Source: Rhododendron vialii (Eukaryota; Streptophyta; Magnoliopsida; Ericales; Ericaceae). From it: a DNA stretch of 64,000 nt. The stretch is taken from positions 3,804,501 through 3,868,500 of the forward strand of contig NC_080559.1 in assembly GCF_030253575.1 (NCBI RefSeq), written 5' to 3'. The notes under the pieces are model-generated. The model was not told the origin of the DNA, made no database searches, and worked only from the letters and a program-made list of their open reading frames with translations. The position numbers and the translations under genes were made by a program. This document shows, one piece after another, positions 32,281 through 45,726 of this stretch (position 1 is the stretch's first letter; the number at the start of each line of letters is the position of its first letter).

Positions 32281-32620
32281 GGAATGATTTCTTCACCAGT
32301 TTTTTCACTCAGCTTGTTTATATATGGAATGCTGCCTGCGAATCGATTCAAACACAAGAACCCAACCTCGGAGCGATTTTAGTCCCCGAAAAGAAAGCCA
32401 CAAATTGTACCCTTTATGCGTCCACCGCCCTAATTGGATACCCACCGCCTCAATCGGTCACTTAATCCTTCAGTGTGACCCTCTGTTTGCGCTAGGATTG
32501 CTCTACGCTCGCGCTCTTACAAATTTTAGTACTGGAAGCTTCAACGCTTGTGCTCCCGTTCTCGCTCGCGCATTATGTGAGTTACAGACAAACACAAAGA
32601 GAGACATAGAAAGAAACATG

Positions 32621-32653
<33 letters not shown>

Positions 32654-32822
32654 GTACCAGCGAGAGAGGGAGAGAGAGGTCGGCCACAGAGAGCTCTGAG
32701 ATGGACTGGAGGGAGGGGACACGAGAGCTAGGGCAAAGATCGAGAAATTCCGAGCGGGAATGGGAAAGGTTTGGCAGCAACTCCTACTGGTAAAAAAACA
32801 ACCGCTACTTGTACAAATAATC
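32281..32822. other. PRP4 upstream region with (GA)n
   Basis: GC-richer than its flanks, with a GAGA microsatellite at about 32622-32652. ORFs on both strands here are low-complexity. Confidence 0.4.
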
Positions 32823-33129
32823 TTGCACATATATTTTGTGGGGCTCGTATCGGGGTCCCATAAAATTATCTAAATCGCTTGTTTTTTTTAAAAAGATTTT
32901 TTTAGAAGGTTCCTGAAAAAAATCAGCTCAAACAGATATCGCCAAAGGCTTTCTCAGAATTCATAGGGCAAAACAAATGATTCGCCTTATGATTTTTGAG
33001 AAAACCCTTACCGATATCTGTTGTAGCTGATTTTTTACAAGAACTCTCCAAAAAATATTTTAAAATAGATAAGTGGTTTGGATCATTTTGTGGAACCCCG
33101 ATTTGGACCCCACAAAAATATATGTGCAA
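32823..33129. repeat. Foldback MITE-like element
   Basis: About 307 bp. The left end TTGCACATATATTTTGTGGGG pairs with the right end (CCCCACAAAAATATATGTGCAA), and the homology runs on through AAATCAGCT and CAGATATCG on both arms, about 130 bp each. The phrase TACTGGTAAAAAAA lies outside both ends in direct orientation (near 32785 and 33151). Confidence 0.7.
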
Positions 33130-33296
33130 CATTATATGTGTGAGAATTATTACTGGTAAAAAAAATCGGAGGAATCAAGTGAGGGGCGGATAAAAAAATA
33201 AAAAAATAAAATCAAGTGAGGGAAAAAATTCCCATAATGCACGGGCAGATGCGGAGTCGTGAAAATGCCTTTAAAAGTCTCTCAAATAATTAAAAT

Positions 33297-34020
33297 CTGT
33301 AGTGGGCTGAACAACATGGCTCGGACCAACAAGATGGGTCTTGCTACTGGCGGGGCTCTTAGGCTTAGTCTGGGGCTAGGCCGGGGAATCTCTCGCCGAC
33401 TATCGTCAATTATCCTGTAGGGTCGCCGGCAGGCTAGGCCAGGTTTTCGAACTCCCAGGTTTGGCCGTGGCCGAGCCCAGGCAAGGGACATCTCCAAGTT
33501 CTCTAACTCACGAACCCGCACTTCGTGCCAGTGCCGAGCTCTTAGGCTTGGCCATATCCTGGCATGCCAGCACTTGCATGTGCGAGTAATCGCTTCGTGA
33601 TAGGGTGGCGTGTATGACGTCACGCCTGGCTGTACGCTGTAGGATAATGATGAGCGCACATGGGGATGCCAGCTCATACCCTGAACATTTACAAAATCCT
33701 AATTTTGACATCAAGGTGACGCTAGCCGACACGTACTGAGCACATGTGCGTACTTAGAGATCCCTATAAATACCCCTCATTGGCAACCTTAAAGAGGTAC
33801 ATTGTCTCCCACACTTAAAATCCTAGTTCCTTTCGCTTGCTCTGCAGTTTTCTCATCCGAACGCCGGAGGGCCATTCCGGAGCTCCTCCAATGTGGTTCT
33901 TTAGTCGTACCTACTTGTGTGCATGTGTGCAGGTCAAGTGGAGGCTAGGCGATTCACTTAATTCTAACTAGAGGTTCAGAGGAAGCGGACCAAAGTAAAC
34001 GGAGCCCCACAAAATCCGTG
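33297..34020 (+). repeat. LTR-like segment (possible Ty3/gypsy solo LTR)
   Basis: A GC-richer block with CCCTATAAATACCCCTCATTGG (about 33761-33782) as a TATA, followed by GAACGCCGGAGGGCCATTCC and AGCTCCTCCA, phrases typical of gypsy LTR R/U5 regions. Exact ends, a second LTR and internal coding sequence were not found. The 131-aa minus ORF across it is probably spurious. Confidence 0.35.
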
Positions 34021-36050
34021 AGTGCAAAAATTGAAAACATAAGTGCATAGCGAGGATTGATACGAGAGCGAATGTCATTTTAAAGAATTATGTGAGTAAG
34101 GTAAAATTCCCTTTTGTTGTGGATTTTCTATTGGGTTCAAGGGAGTGGAACATTTTTCAAGGGTTTTTTGGCCCACAGGTAGGGTTTAAATTTTACCCTT
34201 TTTGTTTTGATTCTTTTGAAGTTTCCACTATGAAAAAACATTAAATTTTCGGATTAAAAAAGAAAATACATTAGTTTATAGTAATATTTTTTTTTAGATT
34301 TTTCTCACCAATTTAAAGAATTAATTGTGATTTCTAGTTTGATGTTAAGAAATTTAAAAAACTACGTATGAAGGAAAAGTAATTTTGTTTTTATCTGAAA
34401 ATTACATGTCTTGTCTTTTCATTGTGCAACTATAATTTTGAAACGGAAGGAGTAATTTTTCTATGCACGGTTAAGTCCCTTTGTCTCGTTGTTGACCATG
34501 ATGCCCCCATGAAAGTGCGTGATTACATACCCCAAAAAATAAAAGTGTGGAATTTGACCATGAAAATATGAGAATTTATGAATGAAAAAAATGAAAGTTT
34601 AGAAGGAGATATCATCAGAGAAACTTATCAAAAGTCCTTATGGGAAAGTACATCCATGTGGGATGGATTACGTGTATGTCTTCTAAGGGTGTGTTCCACA
34701 ATTTAAAATAAATACTTATTTTTTGAATTAAATGTGATGTAAAGAGGAAAAAAATAAGCACTTAAAACGGGGCCTAAGTATTGGCATGGCCGTCCTAAGT
34801 TCTAGATTTGTCAATCATTGAGTTCTTTCACATACGTTTGGGTTCCTTTATCTCTTTGTTGATTATCTTCACCCCCGTGAAATGTAAGAATTTTTTCAGC
34901 AAAAGTGTGAGAATTTCACAGTGAGTGTGAGAAAATTTACAAAGCGAGTTTGGAAATTTTGTAGTGAAAAAGTGAGAATGATGGTGCTATTTTCGGGGAA
35001 CATGGCCAAAAGTTCTTACATGAGTGACCCACAAAATATAAAGAGTGAGAACGATAGTGTTCTGATCATATCTATGAAACACAAGTGGGCAGTGGAATTG
35101 GTTAATTGAGACTAGTCAAAGTACGTGTAAACTGGCCGGGACGCCCGAGTTTTCAAAGAAAAGCCCAATACTTGAAAACTGCTCCTCAAAGGTCAGGTCT
35201 TGGTGGTAGAGTCCGCACTGTATCTACAACCCAAATGAACTCGTACTCCCCCTAGTCCCTCTAATCCATCAGAGCCAGCCATTGAACCATCTCAAGATTG
35301 GCTCTAGCCGCATGGATGGAGGAGCCAGTCAGTTCTTGAACCAGAGCATTTGTTTCCCTGCCGAATTTCTGGCACCATCTAATACAGCTCTGTTCCTGTG
35401 AATCCACAGCTGCAGTAACGCTGAAATACGACCAGCATTTCACGTAGCATTTCAAAAGCTTCACAAATTCTACTCATCACATGTCTACTCTATTGGTTTA
35501 GTAGATTCGTTTGACCAGAATGAAATGGACTCCTGAAAAATTATAATCAAAATCCGTGCTCGTTTGATTATGTCAAGAATTCAAGTTGTCAACGGATCAA
35601 GTTTAGGTTTTCAACAATGAGGAGAGAGATTAGTCTTCCATGACTAGTCGAGGTACGCGTAAGCTGGCTTGAACACCTAAATTCATAAAAATAAGTCTAT
35701 CAGCAATGGATTTACTCTTCTTGACCGCCGGAGTTGTAGTGCTATCAGAATGACCAAACTACCATTGGGGAGGTCCTGGATTCAAGCTTACCTGAGGGGT
35801 ATATTGGTAACTGGCGTTGGGATGGTTAGGCTGGATTTCTGATGTGGTGTGGGCATGTGGTCCAAGACCCAAAATTGAAGTTGGTCTGCTTTACAAGTAA
35901 TGAAATGACCAATTTACATTATGGGCTTACACTCATTAATCTATATCATAGTTTTGGGCCATAAGCCCAGCCAGGTAAGCCTAAAAATTGGAAAACAGGA
36001 TTATTTCCTTTTCAAAGAGGTCAAGTACTTTTCAAGGTAGCTATAACTAT
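34021..36050. other. Intergenic with SINE tails
   Basis: No gene. Au-like SINE 3' tails occur at 35111-35160 (GACTAGTCAAAGTACGTG...) and 35642-35694 (GACTAGTCGAGGTACGCG...). A tRNA-like promoter may start another SINE near 35715-35775. The 34690-34780 stretch resembles a MITE end (GTGTGTTCCAC...). Confidence 0.4.
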
Positions 36051-36612
36051 AGAGTTGCAAATGAACCAATCTATTTGTAAACTGCTCGAGGTTCGATTCG
36101 ATAAAGACTCGTTTGAATTTGATTTGGACGCTGAACGAACCGAACTTGACCCTCAATTTTAGGCTCGTTTAACAAATAAGCTGAACTTGACATTATTCGA
36201 CTCAATTAGATTTGCGAATCTGTGGTAAGATTTATCTCATAAAAATTTCACATATAACATTGATACGTATAAAACTTTACATGTACATAATAAATATTTT
36301 AATTTTATAACTTGTACATGTATTATTAACTTTTAATAGTACTATAACCTTACAGTTTAATATGAAATTATATATATATGAACTTATTTATTTACTACCA
36401 AATAAAATTTTATTTGTAGTTCTAGATCTTTATAGGAGCAAAATATCTAAAATTTTTGACTCGTTAAGGCTCGCAAACAAGTTCGAGTTTGACTCAAAAC
36501 TAGGCAAACTCGGCTCGTCAAATTTTCATCGAGATCGAGCTCGGCTCGAGTGGACTTAAAAAACTTAACGAACGGACCTGATCAATCTAAAGCTCGGCTC
36601 GTTTGCAATTCT
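36051..36612. repeat. DNA element with terminal inverted repeats
   Basis: Left AGAGTTGCAAATGAACC and right GGCTCGTTTGCAATTCT are inverted equivalents. The interior has many GCTCG/CGAGC words (e.g. TTCGAGTTTGACTC, GATCGAGCTCGGCTCGAG). No coding sequence; no clear target duplication. A diverged relative lies at 4400-4720. Confidence 0.5.
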
Positions 36613-38927
36613 AACACTAAAAGGGACGAGTCCGATTTTCCGGCCTTCCCTTGTAATGAGAAGGATATTTTCTCCACACGTTACGGAAAGTTCTACAAAA
36701 TATTCGCCAGTCATTTTTCAAAATTCTCATCCAAACAAGGGTGCTGTCTGTTTCATTGCAATAATAGAAACCCACTTTCGTTTTCTTTAGATGAGACTTG
36801 CCAGTGTAGATAAGATTTAACCATTTGTGTAAACAAATTTTCCAACCAATCCAGGTGCGCTGATCCCCCCCCATTGGTACACTTGTCGCGAACGGGTTCG
36901 GGTCCGGGGCGAACTGCTTGGCGTGGCGACACGTATGCACAAATTTTTTTGAGTCCATGACTAACTCAATTGCTTGGCCCCAAGGCAACAGCTGCCTTCA
37001 ACCTCCTCTCGCCTCTCTCTCTCTCTCTCTCTCTCTCTAGCCTTTTGGGATGTCACTTCATGTTGTGGGAAACATTCTTGCAGTAGATGGAGTGAAGGGT
37101 TATATTTTGTGCTGGTGTTAGTCACAATCAGACCCACATATCTGGGTCCTGTGAGCCCTGGAGTTGGAATTCTTTTCTAACTTTAGTTAGTCTTTTCTCG
37201 TGTTCGATCTCCACTCACCTGGATGTGATAAAACTCACAAGGATAATTTTACGGGCACGGAAACAGATTACAGGAAAAAGCCCGATCAGGATTCTAGAAG
37301 TTCTTTCGATGGGATCCGATTCGAAATAAATCCCAGCTATCGATTCACTCTGTGTGACTAATTTTAGAGTCGGTTTCTCCGTTCTTCGTAAAATTATTCA
37401 AGTCACAAACCATCTCAATTCTCATACCTAGAAGTGAAACATTTGCATGCACCAATAACTTTAGATTGGGATTTTGCAAACGTTGAAGCTTACAAGCTCC
37501 TATAATTCAGGTTCAAAAACATCTTCCGTGCCCATATGGGGTTTTTACCTTGGCTTTAAATCAGTCCCCTACACCATATGGCACTTTGTCTTGACTTTAA
37601 GTCGGTTCTTCACAAGTCATGACCAGTGAGTTTAGTCCCCAGAGTTAGTCGAAGAGGCGCTCATAGTAATAAAAGAACCTTTCTATAATCATCATCAAAA
37701 ATAAGCTAAAAGATATAGTACAAAGTCGTTGGCCCTCCAATCATGCGGCTCAACAACACGTGTCGCCTCCTCATTTGCCACCTCTCCAACTCCAGCACCC
37801 AACCAAAAGCTACTTAAATCGTGGCTTTCATAGTTAACAAATTCATGTTTGGCCTAACTTTGACATTATTTGCCTGAGATTTGGTACGCTTCTCGACAAC
37901 ATTGATCATTGAAGGCAATATACTACTAAGTTACATTACTGTATTGGATTAATGGCCTTTTGGAGAAATTTTTTAGGGACTTTTGGGCGCCCCTTTTTTT
38001 CTCTTAAAATATTCGAGTCAAATTCTTACATCATACTGTTTGTCTTATCTCGAAAAATATGATGTAATTTGACCCAAATTTTGTACAAACTAAGAGAAAA
38101 CAAACAAAATAACCCGTGCCCAAAAACCGTAAAAAGTTTATCCGTTGGCCCTAACTAGTTCATATTTTATTTCTGAAATAGGTTGTTCTAAGGGAACATT
38201 TAGGCAGATTCATACCTCTCAAAAAAAAAAAAAAAAAACCAATTGTTTACCTCATTTTTCATATGGGGTTGGATATTGCATTATATTGACCTATTGGGTG
38301 GAATCAAACGATCAGATTATACGTTCAAGTGGATAAATATAGAATGTGTTACTCGAGGTGCGCGTAAGTTGGTCCAAACACCTAGATTATCTTAAAAAAG
38401 ATAAAATGATTTAGCTAATGTGTCAAGATGTCAATTGCCTTGTATGGTATTACTATGCAACAAGAAGATGATTTTTATCAACAAGCACACTAAAGAATGA
38501 AAAATCATCACACAAAATATAAGTACTTTAACTGCACGTACGAGTCTTAGAGCATCTCTAGCAAAGGTAACAATCGCCAAATTTGTTACTTCTGACACAG
38601 ATTTTAGATACTTTAGCAGATGTAACAAACGCCAAATTAATTTAACCCAACCTTCCGGTTCATCTTTTCTCTCTACAAATTTGTTACATCACTAAAGTAT
38701 AATATTCTAGATGCGTTCCACGTATATTGTGCAAGCTCCAAGTTTAGCTCGTGTGAAAGGATGTCCTAGCTCCACAAATATTTTCCCTTTTAGTTTTCTT
38801 TTTCATTGTTAGTCAAATTTGGACCACCATTTGACATAATGCAGTGAGCATTATTGTTGGTTGGGATAAAAAAAAAATTCAAATTCTGCCTAACACGCCT
38901 TCCCAATTATTTGAATGAGACAACCCG
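36613..38927. other. Intergenic, no gene
   Basis: Holds a (CT)n microsatellite at about 37013-37039, an Au-like SINE tail at 38350-38400 (ACTCGAGGTGCGCGTAAG), and a Tourist-type MITE fragment near 38549 (AGAGCATCTCTAGCAAAGG). Nothing coding is recognisable. Confidence 0.4.
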
Positions 38928-39112
38928 AGGAGTTTGGCCAATTGGGTATGAGAAAGCAACTAAAGGACTTGCATCTTAAGAGATCGTACGTTTGAATCTC
39001 ATGAAGGCCAAACATTCCAAACTTTGCAGCCATTAGAGGTTTGTCGGCCATCAATTTCAAGGCCCCGGAATTAGTCTAAGTGCGCGCAAGTTGATCCAAC
39101 ATCTTTTTCTCA
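38928..39112 (+). mobile_element. Au-like SINE, diverged
   Basis: A-box-like TTTGGCCAATTGGG at 38932-38945, B-box-like ACGTTTGAATCTC at 38988-39000, and a 3' tail ATTAGTCTAAGTGCGCGCAAG at 39071-39091. The tail is the diagnostic part shared with 35111, 35642, 38350 and, reversed, 57070. I recall the Au SINE family of angiosperms ending in this kind of sequence; a database match would be needed to fix the family. Confidence 0.55.
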
Positions 39113-39185
39113 AAAGACGAGAGAGGAAGACAATACCAGTAGAAATAATCCAGCCTCAATTAAACCGGAAACATGACAAATCTTA

Positions 39186-39405
39186 AGGATCTGGCTCCTC
39201 TCCAGCAATGGGAGAGGAGCTTCCGTCAGATTGCTCCTTTTTCGGGTCCATACTGGGCCTACATTAATGATCGCAATCGTTTTATTATGTAGATCTCGTT
39301 GAGTAATTCAACCATGTAAAAATTTGTTTTATCACACACCGTTCAATGCCTGATCCAAACCGGACGGGTAGCTCCTCTGTTATTACTGGAGAGGAGCCGG
39401 ATCCT
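39186..39405. mobile_element. MITE with 6-bp flanking duplication
   Basis: A 220-bp foldback: it starts AGGATCTGGCTCCTCTCC and ends with the inverted GGAGAGGAGCCGGATCCT, with arms of about 45 bp. ATCTTA occurs directly before (39180-39185) and after (39406-39411). Superfamily uncertain. Confidence 0.7.
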
Positions 39406-42080
39406 ATCTTAAGCAGGTTTTCATGCTGAACACAAGTTCCAAACAAGAGATCCATTTTATGATTGCGACGAACATGATATCCATATCAATCGTGTGACCG
39501 ATAAGCGCTACGTATTTCAATACGCTCGATCTAAAAACCATTTTCTTGACCTCCCTTCATATATAGATAGAAATTCTAACATTTTACGACATGTAAAATT
39601 GATTCTAGAACCCGAGTACCTTGGATAGAAACTAGTATTTGAGATGAAAAAAATCAATATAAAGCAACAGACTACTGATTATAGATTTGAACAATGATCT
39701 CAAAAGTAGTACTCATCAGGATGGTGTAATAACTTCAGAAACAGTGGTCTGTTTGGAGCAGAAGAGGCATCATGTGAAGAAAACACTAAAAAAAGCATCA
39801 TTGAGGGTTGTCCCAGTGCTGGGATGTAAGAATCCTAAGGAAATCTAGGTAATAGGTTAGGCTTTTTTTAAGTGTTTCCCCTATCCAAAGGACCTAAACC
39901 ACCCAAGGCCCCAACATAAACTACTGTAAAAATCATTTAGCTTCAGAGGCCAGAGGATGCAGGGAAATTCCAATCTACCATGGTAAGAAAACTAACCATC
40001 CTTCAAGTTTTTACAAATGAGCCGAGTTGAGCCGAGTAGTTATATTCGTGTTTGGTTGATACTTTTACCATATTAAACAAGCATCAAACATACAGGTTTT
40101 CTCCCATTGTGACATTTCTCCTCCAACTGTTTTTCGATCGGTGAAGCTCCCCTCCTGTGCCCCTCTATATAAATTATTACACGAACTTTTTGAAATTTTA
40201 AGTACCCGTGTCGGACATTGTACATTTGACACTTAAATAAGGGTATCTGATATGTGTCTAACATTTTCAATTAAATACAGTCATCAAAAGGAAAAAAACA
40301 AAAAAAAAAACATTTCAATTGCATATGGATTTAGGGTTTTAAGGGTATGGAATGTGCATCTAATATTAAGTTCATTGTACAACTAGTCTAGAACTTCCAT
40401 AAAGAGCACACGACACGTTGTAACATTTAAGAACTAAAAGACATATGCGACGACATACGAATATGGCGTACACTCACACCCGACACCTACATTTGAGTCC
40501 AAGTAACATCAGTGCTTCCCAACTATTTCCATTTCTGCACCAGAAGAAAAATTGAGGCATGCCATGCATCCTTACAAAGCTCGCCCATAGTCCATAAAAA
40601 ATAAGATTAATTAACTATTGATTCCCGTGATTCGAAACCAAAATTGTGTCCTGACCGTTAATTTAGACTTGACCATTTAGGTTGAAGGCATGTCAAATAA
40701 TGCTGCGCCTTCAACTGGGAAATGAACTCAATGCAACTCAACTAGAGAAAAGCCCAACAAAGAAACCATACCCTTCTTCTGAGGAAATGTACAGAGTCTT
40801 AGGCATGCAGCATATCCGAATCTTATCATCAGTCTGAACACAGACCTCTAGCAGCATCAACACTCAGTAGGGGCCGCCCCCATGGATAGCTCCCCAAAAG
40901 GACCAGAAAGTCAGAACAAAATCTATGCCTGCTGATACACAACAACATATTATGCAGTGAATTTATGTGGTGGAATGGTCCAGGTGGACAGCACTCTGGA
41001 CTCCTGCAGTCACTTTTTGAAGAGATTGTTGGCTTTGTCACGTGCCTTTTTGCTTAGAATGGACAAACCATCTGGCGAAAATCTAAGGGCGGTTTCAAGT
41101 AACTCAGTAGGGGCCGCCCCGTCAAGAGCTCTAGGTGAGGTTTGGACCATGACCGGTTATAGAACAAATACGATACCAACACAGCGCATAAGACTCGTGC
41201 TTACTGCAAGATCTTGGAGTGTTAATAGAAACGTTACCTTCATCAAGATCTGAGAGAGGTAAGAGGCGAATCACCTTCATCCGGCTTTTTTGTGGCGGAA
41301 TGGTGCAGCTGGTCCATGTGGGCCCGCAGTCTCGACTATTTCAAAGATTAGTCAGTTCTACTTTAGGTGGAAATATTGTAGCTTAGTTGCCAAGTAATAC
41401 AACCAATTCAAAACCCGTTGGCTTGTTGCTTGTAATTTTGTCATATTTCTTTCAAAGAAATGGACCACAGAGTATGATATTAATGCAGTAATGCAGTGCA
41501 TATTACTCACACTTACAGCAAGATCTGAGAATGGGAAAGGTAATAGCAAGGTCGCCTTCATCCAAATTTTCTTGTGGCATCCTCGTGGGCCCGCCATGTA
41601 AGCTGATTTCAAAGATCAGTTCCGTCCGTTCCTGTTTTTCGGCGAAAATATTGCAGGTCTGTTGCACAACAATTCAATTAATTCAAACCATGTTGCCTCA
41701 TAATTTTGTCATAGTTATTTCAAAGAAATAGACGACATTATGGTTTCCAGAATAAACTGCAATGAATATGAGCAACCAGCGCCTATGACAATTAGATCAT
41801 ATTTTTTTCCGTGAATGACCTATATACATGGACCCAAAATAACCCATCAAAATAGGCCATCAGAAATGACGCAATCTAATCACCAACTACCAAGAAATGC
41901 AAGTACACGGACATGCTTTGCTACAAGATAGAAAAAGATGCCGCTATGTGGAATGAGAGAAACAAGAAGCCGTGTTTCAACTGTGAAAGCACTGAAAGGT
42001 ACCAATCATAAGTGGAATCTTTCTCATTTTTGTGACTTCTTGTAGAACACAAAAGAGACATCTAAAAATTTATTCCCAAA
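39406..42080. other. CKX upstream region with local duplications
   Basis: No gene. Two diverged copies of a segment of about 230 bp lie at about 41228-41470 and 41515-41740, sharing CAAGATCTGAGA, CCTTCATCC, GTGGGCCCGC, TTTGTCATA and TTTCAAAGAAAT. The phrase CTCAGTAGGGGCCGCCCC occurs at 40863 and 41103. Confidence 0.45.
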
Positions 42081-42083
42081 CTG

Positions 42084-42093
42084 CCTATAAAAC
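42084..42093 (+). promoter_or_regulatory. Probable CKX TATA box
   Basis: CCTATAAAAC, about 150 bp before the start codon, with a (CT)n tract (42182-42212) in the presumed 5'UTR. Confidence 0.5.
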
Positions 42094-42176
42094 TATCAGC
42101 GCTCTTAATACTAATATAAACACTGATATCTGTTGACATTGCTGCTCACAAGCTTCCCTTTAAATTCTCCTTGTTT

Positions 42177-42212
<36 letters not shown>

Positions 42213-42232
42213 CACAAATATTACGCAGCAAA

Positions 42233-45258
<3,026 letters not shown>

Positions 45259-45726
45259 CAATAGCCTCTATAATAAGCCTCAGCGACTGTCAAAACAAAA
45301 GCCATGATATGCTTAAACCTAAATTAACTTTTGCTCTCTCACAAAACTAGAGGGAGCATGCTGCAAATAAATTTTTCGGTGCTTTCATTTGGGTTTCCCG
45401 ACAATAGCAAGTAAATAGGACCATTAGCAAGGACTCTGTGCTATTAACATTTTTCTTGATGTCAAGATGTAATTTCAGTTGTCCCATGCGAATACAAGTT
45501 TTTATAACTCCAAATAGCTACAGTAAAAATGATAACACATCTATGCACAAGGAAAGATATGATCGATTCCATTTAGAAACAAAATAACTGGTAACATACA
45601 GAGGGAGTTCTTCCAGTTGAAACAAATCGGAACTTCACACTATTCACATGACTCGGAATCTAAGAAACCAACACATACTAAAAGGGTTGATCACAAGAAC
45701 TCCATGTGGTACTAACAGAATTGGTC
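45259..45726. other. Convergent 3' flanks
   Basis: CKX (+) and the 138-aa gene (-) end toward each other with 468 bp between their stop codons. Only 3'UTR and terminator sequence is expected; nothing else seen. Confidence 0.4.

Noticed and set aside
32324-32731. 135-aa plus ORF upstream of PRP4
   Set aside because: Overlaps the PRP4 promoter on the other strand and runs through a GAGA microsatellite.
33282-33677. 131-aa minus ORF
   Set aside because: Lies across an LTR-like, GC-richer segment; composition explains the open frame.
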